Position numbers and translations under genes: made by a program. A stretch of 64,000 bases of DNA, taken from positions 23,513,541-23,577,540 of the forward strand of contig CM034241.1 in NCBI GenBank assembly GCA_019916065.1, written 5' to 3'. This stretch comes from Vitellaria paradoxa. Its lineage: Eukaryota > Streptophyta > Magnoliopsida > Ericales > Sapotaceae. A model generated the notes under the pieces. That model did no database searches. It was given only the letters and a program-made list of their open reading frames with translations, and was not told the origin of the DNA. Numbering within the stretch: the first letter of the stretch is position 1; each line of letters opens with the position of its first letter. Shown in pieces: positions 24,697 through 36,964 of this stretch.

Positions 24697-25028
24697 GGTA
24701 GTATTTGATTTATTTTTTTGTTTTTTATTTTTATTTCATGTGTTAAAAATCTCCAAATAAGAAAATAAAAAATACTTTATTTTTTTATTTTGAAATTTTC
24801 TTTATTTTGAGATTTTCTTCGTTTTAGATTAAAAACTCTCAAAATAATTTTTTACTATTTTTCATTTTATGTGTAAACTTATTTTCTATTTTCTAAAATA
24901 AAATTTAAAAACACAGGTTGGCAAATGAGTTTTAAACTGTTTTTCTTATTTTCAGAAGTGTAAAATAAAAGTGAGCTCAAAATAAAAAATAAAGATAAAA
25001 AATAAAAAAAAATAAATTGAATGACACC
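24697..25028 (+). mobile_element. Tourist-like MITE (332 bp), copy 1
   Basis: Terminal inverted repeats GGTAGTATTTGATTTATTTT and GGTGTCATTCAATTTATTTT (reverse-complemented right end) are flanked by TAA on both sides (24694-24696 and 25029-25031). A TWA 3-bp target duplication and GG-starting ends fit PIF/Harbinger-derived MITEs. The interior (TTTCATGTGTTAAAAATCTC, AAAACTCTCAAAAT, TGTGTAAACT) is shared with 38626-38961. Confidence 0.8.
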
Positions 25029-25031
25029 TAA

Positions 25032-25579
25032 GAAAATAGAAAACAAGGTAATATCAATTTAATTATATACATGTGCATCGTTATCTAATAATGATAGAAT
25101 TTACTAGAAGACATAATTCTACATTTCCATACACACAATCACATACAAAAATGATCTTAAATTAGAAGGATTTGCCTTTTGGTGATGTGGGATTTTTTAG
25201 TTTCTTGTACTTTCATTATAATTTTTTTTATTTTACAAATATTTTCATAATAATTCTCTAATATTTTTCTTCAGTAATTATTTCATCACGTACATTTGAA
25301 ATGAAACAACTAAAATGGGTCATTGTTAATAGATAGAGGGTATGCCCTCTATTGCTTGTAAATTTTTTCTTTATTAATTCAAATTACACCCAATTACCAA
25401 AAAAAAAATATTTTATTTAAAATTATAAATTCGACCTTTTAATTAAAACTTATGGTTTAGTCAATTCAAAAACATAAATTTTTTTTTTAAACTGTCAATG
25501 AAACATAAATTATTCAAAAATGTAAATTGAAAACCTGTTTTATCTAACATTTATGCAAATGTTAAACCAAACGTGTTAG
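25032..25579. other. AT-rich spacer between two MITE copies
   Basis: Nothing coding or structured was seen apart from long A and T runs. Confidence 0.4.
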
Positions 25580-25916
25580 GAATTGATAATGTATAATTTA
25601 GTATACTTATTTTGAACTTATTTTCTATTTTATATTTTTTTGAAAATAAGAAAACAGTTTAAAATACATTTAGTCACTTACTTTTTAAAATTTGCTTTAG
25701 AAAATAAAAAGTTAATTTATGTATGAAATATAAAATTATAAAAAAGTTCTTTTGAGCATTTTTAACTTCAAAATAAAAAATAAAAAAACTCAAAATACGA
25801 AAAATAAAAAATGTTAAATTAAATACAAAAAATAAAAATGTCAAACACATGAAATAAAAATATAAATATAAATATAAATATAAATAAAAAATATAAATAT
25901 AAACCAAACGTCGCTT
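25580..25916 (-). mobile_element. Tourist-like MITE, copy 2 (inverted, diverged)
   Basis: Read on the minus strand it follows the same order as copies 1 and 3: a CGACGTTTGGTTTA end, TTTCATGTGTTTGAC, AAAATGCTCAAAAGAA, then CTAAATGTATTTTAAACTGTTTTC. An ATAAAT tandem expansion (25858-25905) has grown inside it. The ends are degraded, so the boundaries are approximate. Confidence 0.55.
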
Positions 25917-26447
25917 AAATTTTGTTAAAATAAAATGACATTTTCTTTTCACGCAACCAAACGGGTCTTTTAAAACGGATTTATTTGCGCGGAAGAGCAT
26001 CCCTGTTGCCTTTTACTGTTTTTCCACGACAAGCGGAAAAGCAAGCTCATCTTTCTCCATTCTACCAAAATTCCACCTTCTCTGGGATATTATGCCGCAT
26101 AATGTTTGTATATATATGTCTCTCTCCACAATCTTTATCAATTCTACTTGGTTGCTCCAAAAGCAAAGCCATTTCTGTATTGGGTCTGTGTACATGTGTA
26201 AGTCTAAAGCATTGGAAAAGACATGGATGAATGATGATGTTAATCTCTCACTATCCACCATCTTCCCTTAAATCCAAATCAACTTCAAATTTTCTCCGAT
26301 CCACTCATACCCCTGTTCCTCCGACACTCTCGTCCTCACTGTAATCTTCTAATCTACCTACCCATCTTCACAGTAATCTATTTTCTTTCCTTCACTCCAA
26401 GCAGGATTGCTTTTTTTTTTGGGAGGGGGGGTTGGGGAGTTGGGAAA
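25917..26447 (+). promoter_or_regulatory. 5' flank and leader region of the RopGAP gene
   Basis: The sequence shifts from AT-rich to mixed composition at about 25985 and is rich in TCT/CTC pyrimidine stretches from 26110 to 26400, as in plant 5' leaders. A TATATATA stretch at 26109-26117 could serve as a TATA element, but no transcription start can be fixed from sequence alone. Confidence 0.35.
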
Positions 26448-26731
26448 ATGAGTGGGATACTTCAATCTCCATCTCGGTTACCTTCATCTCCAAGTTCCAT
26501 ACCATGTGTTCCACCTACCCACAATGATGGTTCACACCAACAGACCCATCTCAATTTCGGGAATATCCTCCTTTTAAACAATTCCCGTGCCTATTCTAAA
26601 TCCTTGTACAGGGGGAATACAGAGGAAGAAGAAGAGGAGGAGGGAGGGGGGAGAAGGGGGGGGGGAGAGAGAGAGAGAGAGAGAGGTAGGAGATCAGCTG
26701 TCCCTTTTGGCTGTTTTGGTGACTGGTTAGA
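26448..26731 (+). pseudogene. N-terminal coding region of the RopGAP, broken in frame
   Basis: An ATG at 26448 opens a frame (MSGILQSPSRLPSSPSS...) that becomes glutamate- and arginine-rich, as RopGAP N termini do. The family-typical DQLSLLAVLVT follows at 26692-26724, but in the next frame, and the CRIB part is in the third frame. So two frame changes are needed. One lies within the (GAG)n-(G)n-(GA)n stretch at about 26628-26684. The other lies near 26722-26731, where GGTTAG stands in place of a codon pair. Either the reference sequence has errors in a hard-to-read repeat, or the gene now starts at 26732 and has lost this part. Confidence 0.7.
26628..26684 (+). repeat. compound purine microsatellite (GAG)n (G)10 (GA)n in RopGAP N terminus
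   Basis: The coding strand is purely purine for about 55 bases, with a run of about ten G followed by about ten GA units. Length change here directly shifts the reading frame between the start codon and the CRIB motif. Confidence 0.85.
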
Positions 26732-29700
26732 ATGTCTTTGACTGCCTGCACGAGTGGGAGGGTCGAAGAGTTCTCTTCTTCAATAATGGAGATTGGGTTG
26801 CCTACTAATGTCAGACATGTGGCCCATGTCACCTTTGATAGGTTCAATGGGTTTCTTGGTCTTCCTGTTGAGTTTGAACCTGAAGTTCCGAGGAGGCCTC
26901 CAAGTGCAAGGTCAGTTTTGATTTTTCCAAGTTTTAGATAATACAAGATCAACATGTAGTCTGTATGGTTATGATTTTGTCAACTTTTCGTTGATTTTTT
27001 CGTGGGACTCGAGATTGAGCCGTTTTCGAAGGCAGAGCCAGAAATTTTTTTAGCCCTGGACTATGGGCTGTGTATTAACTATGGCTGGCTATTAAAAGAG
27101 GTCGGGAATTTTTCTCGCCCTAGTCATAGGTTGGGTATTAAACTAGTTATTAAACTTGGTATGGACAATTAGGCTAACATATTATATATTATTAGTACTG
27201 AAAAAATTTTAGAACAAAATTTTATTTGGGCCACAAGCCACCACAACTCCTTACTAGTTCCGCCTCTGGCCATTTTATTTCTAAATTATTATTAGAGAGA
27301 TGATATTAGCTCTTCCAAAAAAATTTCTAGCACTTCATCAATTCCTTATAAGAGTGTTTATAATATGTCTATTAAAAGAATTAATTTAAAATGGACTTTA
27401 TTTCCTTTTATTTTTTTACCAACGATAAGATATTCCCCCTCGTCTAACCTTGTGGATTGGGATGCACCATTGATACTTGCTGCATCTTCAAAAGACATGG
27501 ATATTGTTTTGGAAGATTTTGTAATACATGAAGAAAGCATATATGATGACATGCTCTCCTTTGGGTGGTAACCTCTCTCGCATGTACTCCTGTGGAAATT
27601 TGAAGTATGATTTTATATGGGAAGATATTATGTCACCTACGACACTTCATCACAACCATATTTTTAATAATTATTTTACCCCAGAACATCCCTTTGGTTT
27701 CCTCTAAGGGTAACAATTTAGTTCAACAATCTATATTTCGATCATCCTCTTTGGAATGTTACATGTTAAAGCTTTAAGTTCCAAATTTATCCATTATGAG
27801 AAGGGACTATTTGTTGTTCTTGTGATTTCAATTAAGAAACAAAAGAAGAAAGGATGGAAAGTATTGCTTGATAATTCAATTAATTGTGGGAAATTGAAGA
27901 GAATTTGTGGGCAAGTTCTTCCCCACCTTGGGAGTAAGATGCAGCATAAGATTGAGGTCAAGTCATTATGACAGTTAGGTGAACTTTTTTTTTGGTAATT
28001 ACAGTTAGGTGAACTTGGCAAATCAACATTGTGAAGTGTGAGAGTTTTATATATATATATATATATATTTTTTTAGCATTTTGGTTACTTGTGTTTTGTT
28101 AGTAAGTTATGTTGTGGTAAAGTGTGATTACTTTATAACTTGTGTTTTGCATTTATTTTGGGATTGCGAGTTGTAATAGTAATCAAGATGGTACTTGAGA
28201 GTTGTAAGGTAGTATAATAATCTAATTGGTGGATGGAGAAAGGTGGTCTTTGCTTATTAAACCCATTTGATAAATGAGATTGGATGAGTTTGTAGATACC
28301 TTTCGACACCAATATAAATCAAGAAAGAGAAGACAAAAAATACACGTCTGTCTATTTGCTTCCTTGATTACCTGTTTGTGGGAGTCCAATGACATGCTGC
28401 TACCTTTTCCTCCATTCCTTATAATTATTTATGTTATGTTTCACACTTATTATTCATATAAAATATTCAACGATGCACGTTAATGTTCCTCTATTGACTT
28501 AACAACCTTTTATCTGTATTGTAGTACAAGTGTTTTTGGAGTGTCAATAGAGTCTATGCAGCTTTCATTTGACTCCAGAGGAAACATTGTTCCTGCAATA
28601 CTTCTGATTATGCAGAGACGCTTGCATGCACAAGGGGGTCTGCAGGTATATGACTGCAAAATATTCTCTCCCCATTCTTCCCGTAAGCAGCCACCCAGAA
28701 GTGATTTAGTTTCACATCCATCTATTTCTTCGGGTAGATTGGCTTGTCATTTAAGAACTTGTCATCTTTGAACTTCGATTTGAAGGCAGAAGGAATCTTC
28801 AGAATTAATGCTGAGAACAGCCAAGAAGAGTATGCTAGGGAGCAATTGAATAAAGGAGTGGTGCCAGATGACATCGATGTGTACTGCTTGGCAGGTCTTA
28901 TAAAGGTAACCTTTTCGATCACAACACATATCCATATCTCTTTTTCTTTTTTATCTTTTTCTTTTTTTGTTCCCCTGAAGATTTATGATGGAATCCAGAA
29001 GTTGGTTGCTTGACATGTTGGCTAGTTTCCTCTTGCCAACCCACGATTTGTACTGGTGTTTTAAACCTCGACCGACTAAAGCACAATTGCAAAGGCTCCT
29101 GCTTAGGGGGAGCAAGGGTATGACCCTACAACCCAGAGAAAACTAATGGCCTGAAAAATGCATGAAAAAATATTTAAGCAATGATGAGATTACTTAATAG
29201 AAATTTTCATGGATTTGTACATCTTCCTATTACACATGTTTACAAATGTGACTTAGTTGTGCCAATATTTTCTGTTCAACCATTATTGCTCCTTAAATAA
29301 AGAGGGCAAAGTACCCAGAAACCAGTGGTGGAGAGCAAGAGGGGCTGGCAGGGGCTGTGGCCCCTCCTTGATTTTAGATTACTCTTTACCTCTCCTGTCA
29401 ATTTGATCATATATTATTTATCAGGCAAGAAAGCCTCTACTTTTCAAAATTAAATCACCCCGTCCATATCCAAAATTGTAATTAGTGTTTAAACCAGCAG
29501 AACTAAGAAACATACCCCGTAGCAGAAAGTAGTTTTACAAAGAAAGCTTTTGCACAGAGTATCAGTGAGTCCTTGATGGTCGGTTGTTTTGTGTGATTGC
29601 TCCTTTCAATGGAAATAAATTTCTGGCAGTTTGTCCTAATCCATAAGTGTTGATGTTCTTGTAGGCCTGGTTTCGAGAACTCCCAAATGGGCTTTTGGAC

Positions 29701-30616
29701 TCTCTCTCGACAGAGGATGTAATGCAAGCCCGGTCAGAAGAGGATTGTGCTAAGCTTGTGAGGCGTCTTCCGCCAACAGAAGCCGCTCTGCTGGATTGGG
29801 CAATAAACCTAATGGCTGATGTTGGTCAGCTGGAACGTCTAAACAAGATGAATGCCCGTAATATTGCCATGGTGTTTGCACCGAATATGGCCCGGGTGAG
29901 TAAATCTATTACAGATGGCAAGTCACATTCATAATATTTCTGCTGCAGTAGTTATACGAGTTTGACTTTTCTCAAGGCTTAAGATCGTATGGTTTCAAGA
30001 CAACAGCTACATACATTAGATTTAAAAAGAAGAGAAAAAAATGAAGCCTCTCGCAATTTATGGTCATTTGTCTGGAAAGGAAGCTTTACTTCACGACTAA
30101 AAAGAATGGGAAAAAAAGAAAACCGGAAGTACTAGCTTACTAAATTTATGCTGATTGCAGATGGCAGATCCTTTGACAGCCTTAATGTATGCAGTTCAAG
30201 TGATGAATTTTCTCAAAACACTGATTGTCAAGACATTGAAAGAGAGAGAACAAGTTCCTCCATCCCGTTTAGAACCTTCAGATGAGAATGGGGATCACAG
30301 TTCTTTACAACCATTAATATTTGAGGAGGCTGATGATCTCGAGGATCAATTCTTTGAAGCCAATGAACCCTGCTTAGAGAGCCCTATTAACGATGACTCC
30401 AAGACTGAGGTTCCAAACCAAGATGGCATTCTAACAAGTAGACTCGAAGAAGAGAGTGGTGGTTCTAGTGGTCCAAATGGTGGGGCTCAACAGCACACCC
30501 ACAAAAAGAGAATTGGCCAGTTAAGCGATTCATCAAATCTCAAGAAAGGACCCAGAAGAGTCGAAAAACTGTCTGGCTCAGGTGGCAAGGCCTGTGGAAA
30601 AGAGCAGGGGGGCTAG
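26732..30616 (+). CDS. Rop (plant Rho) GTPase-activating protein, CRIB plus RhoGAP domains
   Basis: Five exons join cleanly: 26732-26910, 28525-28645, 28786-28905, 29665-29895 and 30161-30616, giving 368 codons and a TAG. The protein speeds GTP hydrolysis by ROP GTPases at the plasma membrane. Residues from about 18 carry the plant CRIB motif (MEIGLPTNVRHVAHVTF...), which binds ROP. The RhoGAP domain follows, with the catalytic arginine in AEGIFRI (R106 in this numbering) and KMNARNIAMVFAPNM in the third exon-block. The tail is acidic, then basic and low-complexity. Plant RopGAPs are usually about 420-470 residues and have an acidic N-terminal extension. That extension is encoded from an ATG at 26448 but is out of frame with the CRIB part here. 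All splice sites are GT-AG. The last exon starts MADPLTALMYAVQVMNFL, highly typical of the family. The call is certain; the true start is not. Confidence 0.93.
27025..27275. mobile_element. small transposon relic in RopGAP intron 1
   Basis: The left end GGCAGAGCCAGAAATTTTT and the reverse complement of the right end, GAGGCGGAACTAGTAAGGAG, resemble the (GA)GGCGGAGCCA ends of common small plant elements. The interior is partly duplicated (CGGGAATTTTTCTCGCCCTAGTC.. and ..AATTTTTTTAGCCCTGGACTA). No target duplication was found. Confidence 0.4.
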
Positions 30617-31607
30617 CATTATTTGCCGTATAAATTCCAGATCAGAAAGGGTTGAAGCTTGGCAGTGAAGGGTACTACTAAAGGGGGTGAAGGCCCTTAC
30701 AATTAAGTCCCTGTATATATATATATATATATAATTTGCTTTTCATTTGGCTTGTTCTCTTATCTATTTCTGGGGGTGGATTTTGTCAACTTCTGCTCTT
30801 CACTTTTCCCAGTAACATTCATTGCATTGTACTCGCATTCTCAGAAGCTTAGCTACTACATATTATATCAATTTGTACAAGCTTGACCTCTGCACTACTT
30901 CACTAAGGTCAGCTTACAGTTCCTGTTTATTTATGTCTTCCTTTTATTTAATTGGATGCTCTTATTTCCTCTCTGTATATGCCTTGCCTCACTTTTAGTG
31001 ACCGTTATGTTATGTCGCAAACTCTTGAAATTTTTTACATTTACTGTTTAATGCAACAATTTTTGTACAATAATGATGCTTTTCTAAAAACAAACAGATA
31101 AATTGTTAGAAAATACCAATTCGAGGCCAAAGGCATGGTCAACTGGTCTTTTTCTGTTCTTATCATTAATGTTACCCTTCTCAAACATGACTATGACTCC
31201 TTGCATGTCAAATTGCTAATGAAAATTGCTTTCTTTGTCATGGCAAGTTTCTATTCTAACTACTGGAATTGAGGAGGGCTCCCTAATTTTATGAGGTGAC
31301 TGAACCACCAAGTTTGGGACTCGTGAACAAATTATTGCCCCATAAATTCTCCTAATCTTTGGTAAATTGCAGAAGTGCAGCTGTGATAATTAGAGAATAA
31401 TTATGCAAAAATAGTAATTTATCAAACCTACTTGGTTTTATTGACTCATTCTCTAATCTCTTACAACTTGTACAATTATTATTGGACAAACTCATGATCA
31501 GTAGGTATGTGTTAAGTTTACATTAAAATTATTCATGTTGTGTTATATTCACATTTTATTTTAATAATTTTCTATTTACATTGTATTCGTTTGATATTAT
31601 AACAGCT
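30617..31607. other. RopGAP 3' flank
   Basis: This is a likely 3' untranslated region with an AT microsatellite at 30714-30733. No further gene was seen. Confidence 0.4.
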
Positions 31608-32075
31608 GTGTTTGGTATTCTAACAAACTAAATAAAACAAAATAAATTTCCAACAACCTTTATAAATCACTCAAATTCTCGAGTACATATTTACACATTC
31701 TCACCTTTACTAATTTTAAAAAATTTTAATATTTCGCTAAAAAGACAAAAAATCTGGAAGGAGATTAACCGAATGCGTAAATTTTTTTTGACAATTATAT
31801 TTTTCGAGTCGAAAGCTTTCAAATGAATATTATTGTCACTATTTTATACGAATTTTTTTGAATCCATAGGAACGGATTTGAAAAACTGTTCCCACGAATT
31901 TGGCGCTGTGTGTATATAAAGCATAACATTAAGTGTTGATTTTTTGAATTCATGCGAACGGTTTTGGGATAACTGTTCCCATAGTTTGCTACTATTTATT
32001 TTTAAAAAATCCATCAAAACTAACCCCAAATCACGTTTTATCTCAATTTATCTTGTTTTTTTACTACTTCAAACG
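31608..32075. mobile_element. inverted-repeat MITE-like element, family shared with 52070-52405
   Basis: The ends GTGTTTGGTATTCTAACAAA and, reverse-complemented, GCGTTTGAAGTAGTAAAAAA are similar. The interior carries the phrase CGGATTTGAAAAACTGTTCCCACG and a partly palindromic second copy. The same phrases appear inverted at 52130-52200. Boundaries are approximate and no target duplication was identified. Confidence 0.55.
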
Positions 32076-32967
32076 CTATCAACATATGGTTGTATCGTGT
32101 CAAATATTATTGCTAGGGTAAATAGATGAAATAAGTGTACAAATTAAGTTCTGTAAATTTCTCGTTTAGGATATGTTTATTACATGCAAATTTGAAATTT
32201 AAGATGCAAAAAGGGGTTAAGTCAGGTGAGACTGAGACCTTCACACTGGTTGCATATTTTTTCTACCTTCTTTCATCTCTTGGCGCATATAAAATTTCTC
32301 TCACGGCTCAAAAGTGTGCATGTCTCAATTATGATTGTTGAATGCTCTTTTACAATTCTATGCCTTTTTTTCCCCTCTTCTTCTCTCTCTCATATGTATA
32401 TATATATATATATATATATATTTATACAAATGTTTGTGAAGTGTTGCTTGACAAGTAAGGATGTATGTACCTTACTTGGAGCACGCACCGTGCTAATTAG
32501 CCTAATTACGCGAGCTAATGTGTGACAGGTGGTTTGATTAATCTGATTCTAACTACTGCAGAAAGGTCAACCACAGAGATATCTCTTGTTTGGCTCATTT
32601 CTTTTATTTTTTTATTTTTTTTATTTAGAACTTTATAAAAAGAATAAAAAGTTGAGGCTGAAAATTTTCAGCTATTTTTAGATAAATTTAGCAGTTACCC
32701 ATCTTTTATCTTTGTATAAAAATAATTTTTTTTAACACTAAGCAGTAACGATACCCAACCCAAGGAAGCGAGAATTGGATTCAAACATAAGCATTCACAC
32801 AAGTTCTTTTGAGAGATTTTCTAAAATAGAGTGCGAAATGAATTTTGAGATTCTATTTAAAAGTTTCAAGAATGTATAGTTAATACATTTGAAAAGTCAT
32901 TTTACAGATTCTTTAAAATAGAGAGTGAACAGAGGTACTAATGTAAGACTTTTTTCCACTCCTATTT
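32076..32967. other. AT-rich intergenic stretch
   Basis: This contains an AT microsatellite at 32397-32422. No gene was recognised. Confidence 0.4.
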
Positions 32968-33133
32968 CTAAAATAAATGAACGAGTCTAGAATGTATATG
33001 ATGAAGTTGCCCTAAAATTTAATAGGTTTTAAATGCTAAGATTTGACAATCTAAAATAAATGAACGAGTCTAGAATGTATATGATGAAGTTGCCCTAAAA
33101 TTTAATAGGTTTTAAATGCTAAGATTTGACAAT
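32968..33133. repeat. perfect 83-bp tandem duplication
   Basis: The 83 bases starting CTAAAATAAATGAACGAGTC at 32968 are repeated without visible change at 33051-33133. Lack of divergence suggests a recent event or an assembly artefact. Confidence 0.9.
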
Positions 33134-34899
33134 TTGGTCTAGCCCTATGCATGGAAAAATAATGTGTTACACATTTGATAATATTTTTTGTATGCTAATA
33201 AAAAGATCTGCATCATTGTTGTTCGATAATGAAAGATAATGCCAACTTGCTCATCATATCAATCGGAAAAGTAGCATTCAAGCTTGCAGAGCAAAAGACG
33301 TTAGAGGAAATGGCTAGAGAGGGTTCTTGATAAAAAATTTTTCGATGGTATAGTTAGAAATGACTTGAGAGAATTATAAAGTAAAGAGTACTATAAACAG
33401 TTGACAACAGTGAGTGTACCTAGATTTTAGGACAAAGTCCTGTATTTATAGTAGGATAGTATAAATAAATTTATATGTAAATAATTGAATTATAATGTTA
33501 TGTATTTTATATGTATATACTAAAGTACATGATGGTTTTCTTTTCTTTAAATACTTTTCATTTCACATTTAATACCTAATATTAAATGCATGTGAGAGAG
33601 ATTATTGTGATGGCCAAAATATATACTTACGAGTCGTCCAAATGTCACATATGTCTACTACTTGTAAAGAGAGTAAACTAACTGGCCTAACTATAAGGTA
33701 ATTACTTTAGTTCATTTACTACCTTGTTGCATTTATAGTTAAAATTGCATTAACACTATATTGCTAAATGGTGGGACCCATCCAGGATGGTTAATTGATT
33801 ACCAAATCACGCCAAGCACATTCCTGTACTATGCTCTTATGTTTAGGAGAATGTCACATATCCTTGATTATTTTTGTACCAACAATTTTAATTATTTTTT
33901 TCATATGAATGAAGAAGTGATAATCGTGATATTGTTTATTTTTTATTTTTAGAGGATTGTTTAGTTTTATGTTTATAGTATTCATTATATATATATATAT
34001 ATAATCTATGTATTTTTTTGTGAGATTTGGTGGTCCTAGGTTTGAATTCTTGACATACCATCTAGGTTAATTTGAGTGATACCTAATAAAAGAATAGAGT
34101 TATTATACTTTATCTCCTCGAGACTTATTGTGCAAAAAATACATGATTCTCGTTTAGTTAAAAGTCAATACATAATTTCATAATTTAGATTAATGTATAA
34201 AATTAATAAAGGGTGAAATATATATACTTCCCTGCAACATTTGAAAACATTATATTTATCTCTCTTAGTAATTTATGAAATTATTAAAAAAATAGAAAAT
34301 TATGTTTAGGCCACTATCTTTAGTAAGAATTGTGAACTTGATTTTATAATTTTCTTTCTTTTATATATAACCTTAAAAACTATTAAAAGTTATTTTTAAG
34401 CCAATGAATCATAAATGTAGAAAATTAGGCCAATCTTAGTCTATCTTAAAGCCATTACTAGGTATTGTTAAGACTATTTAAGGTTAAATCTAAACTTGTG
34501 AGTGATGTCCTTTAAAGATAAGCAATTGAAAATATCTAGTAATAGTAATAAATGATTTTTATATATAGGTAAAAAGGGAAAAGAAGTATCCAAACATCAA
34601 GTTCACGTTTTTGGAAAAGAACTCTGTAGTTTAAATATAACTAAATTTATATTTTCCCGTAGAGAGTGTGTTTGGGGTTATAGATATTACAAATAAAATG
34701 GATAACAAAATAAATAAAATAATATAGTTCTCTTAGCAAATACAAAAAATTTGCTGGAATAAGTGGTTAACAAAGATTATTCAAGTAAAACATTTACTTT
34801 TCAAGCAAAAGAAGATGTTAGGATTTATTTTTATAATTGACAAATTAATGAATAAAATAATGATTTTAAACTTGTACTTTTAGGCATTTGACTAAGGTG
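33134..34899. other. AT-rich intergenic stretch
   Basis: No gene or bounded element was recognised. Short open frames lack any domain. Confidence 0.4.
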
Positions 34900-36956
34900 T
34901 CAAAAGTGTAGATTTGAAGGATTTTTGAAAATTTTCCCAATTTTTCAAGAGGTTGGAAATGTTTTAAGGAATATTTCCTTATATTCAAGGAGGTTGGAAA
35001 CTTTCCAAAAAGATTTTAGAAAAACTAAGATTTTGGAAACAAGACACTATAAAATCCTATGTAGGATTGGATTGCTAGTGCTCCATAAATAGAGACTTTT
35101 TCTTAGAGTTTTTATAGACATAGAATGTGAGACAAAAAACTGCTACATTACTTCAAGAGTTCTCTTCATCTCTTAGCTAAGCAACTTCACACCCTTGGTG
35201 TTTGTGATCTTCAACGATTTGAAGATTGTCCTTTCCTAATGAGGATATCGTGAACTTAAGCAAAGCTTCAACATAGGGGACAGCGAGGTCGATTGGGAAA
35301 TTTTTGATTATAACTTTATAACCCGAATTATATAGTGAAAAAAATTGTGATTTTTCCTGATTTAGGTTTTCCACATTAAATCCTTGTGTCACTTTATTTT
35401 TATGCACTTGTTTGTTTGGTTGATGGTTTGATATTAGCGTTTTTTCAAAAGATAATAAGATCACAACCTTATATAAATGAGGAAAAAAGTGGAATTGATA
35501 AAATTTTAGTAGTAACAAAAACTACTAAAGAAAAAACCTATAAAGATTTTCAAAACTAATAAAGACATATTAGAAAGGAATAAATTTCTAAATCAAATGT
35601 AAACTATTTATAATCAACATGAAAATTTATTAAAAAATCATGAATATGTTTTCTTCTTAAATTCATAATTTGAAAATTCAAATGAAGAATATTACGCAAC
35701 AAGTGTGGAAAATGACAAAAAAAATTAGGCAACAAAGATTCTAAAACTGAAACTAAAATAATAGTTGATTTAGAGTTAGATGATGAAATTCAAAAAAAGC
35801 TAGACAAAGCTCCAAATTTAGACAAAACATTAGGAAAGAGAAAAGTAGGAAAATTAGATTACCTAAATAATGATCTAGAAATTAAACTAGTTTTTGAAAA
35901 AAGAATTTCTTTTTAAGATATTATGTAAAAAAAAAAAAGAATATAATTTCAATTCTAAAGAGGTTTCTATGAAAGAAAAAACATAAATCTTGTCCTTCTA
36001 AAGAGAAGACTATATAAATTTAATGTACTAGCAAATGAGATATGTCTAAACTTAAATGATGTATATTCAAGAAATTATGAAAGCACTATAGAAGAATGGG
36101 CACAAGTACTATCCGTACCCATTATAAAAATACATGGGATAGAAAAAAGATTCATAAACTATATAGCAAAAATATTATAAAGAGATATTTTAAGTTGGTT
36201 AAAAGTTTGGAAATTAAGAATCAAAAGAAGAAAAAGGGGAAAAAAACTTATGCATTATTCAAAGAAGATAAAGAAAATGATTTTGTAAAAATACTCTTAA
36301 ATTTTTTGTTATATAATAAAAGAGATTTTTGTGGAATAATATCTTCAGTTGTACACCAAAAAAAGATGAAATATATTTTATAAAAAATAAAACTATGTGA
36401 TATCTATAAATACACAAATTTTGTACAATTATATTAGAAATACTATTGGATAATAATCCCAGATGGTATGACACATTAGAAAGAATAGTTTCTCCCTAAA
36501 CTCTCAAACTAATGGGATAAAATATGTGAAAAATAATATCCAAAATACCAACAAAGAATATGAAGTTTTGATTTTTTTAGGACTAAGGATAACTTTCGGT
36601 TATAAAATAAGAACTGAACATTGTTTTCAAAAAAATTTCAAAAAGAAGTAAAAAAATAATTATCAAAATCGAGCGAAAGAAAAACTTATTGTGACAAAAT
36701 CTTGAAAGAAAATTGAGAAGTAAGATAATCTGTGAATAAATCATATCAAATACGCATGAATAAACACTTTAAAATTAAAAAGTTGAAATCTAGAAATAAA
36801 AAAAATATTTCCAAAAAAACAAATATGTTAGAAGATTCAAAAAGAACAAATTTGAAAAGAAATAAAAAAAACAATTGTACAAGTTATTTGTATAATGAAA
36901 AATATCATATATGAACTTTTACTCTAGATATAACTAGATTCTACAATTGATTTATG
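34900..36956 (+). mobile_element. possible decayed pararetrovirus-like or retroelement relic
   Basis: A leader-like region has a TATA-like CATAAATAGAG at 35094-35104, and a U5-like GGTTTTCCACATTAAATCCTTGTGTC phrase follows at about 35364-35390. From about 35690 to 36914 the plus strand becomes strongly A-rich and lysine/isoleucine-coding, with many stops and frame changes. The last frame (36732-36914) ends in a lysine/arginine-rich stretch followed by a degraded cysteine/histidine cluster (about 36873-36905). This order resembles a capsid-type protein ending in a zinc knuckle, as in Caulimoviridae or retroelement gag. No protease, RT or RNase H was recognised. The relic is thoroughly broken. 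The A-rich composition alone could produce this appearance, so the call is weak. Confidence 0.3.
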
Positions 36957-36964
36957 TACAAGAT

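Noticed and set aside
26596..26955. 119-codon minus-strand frame
   Set aside because: It is antisense to the CRIB-encoding exon of the RopGAP gene, with low-complexity ends and no domain.
27365..28021. Open frames in the 1.6-kb first intron of the RopGAP gene
   Set aside because: They have no recognisable domain and are AT-rich. Splicing from 26910 to 28525 preserves the RopGAP frame exactly.
35177..35518. 113-codon minus-strand frame
   Set aside because: No domain was seen. It is opposite the leader-like stretch and probably chance.
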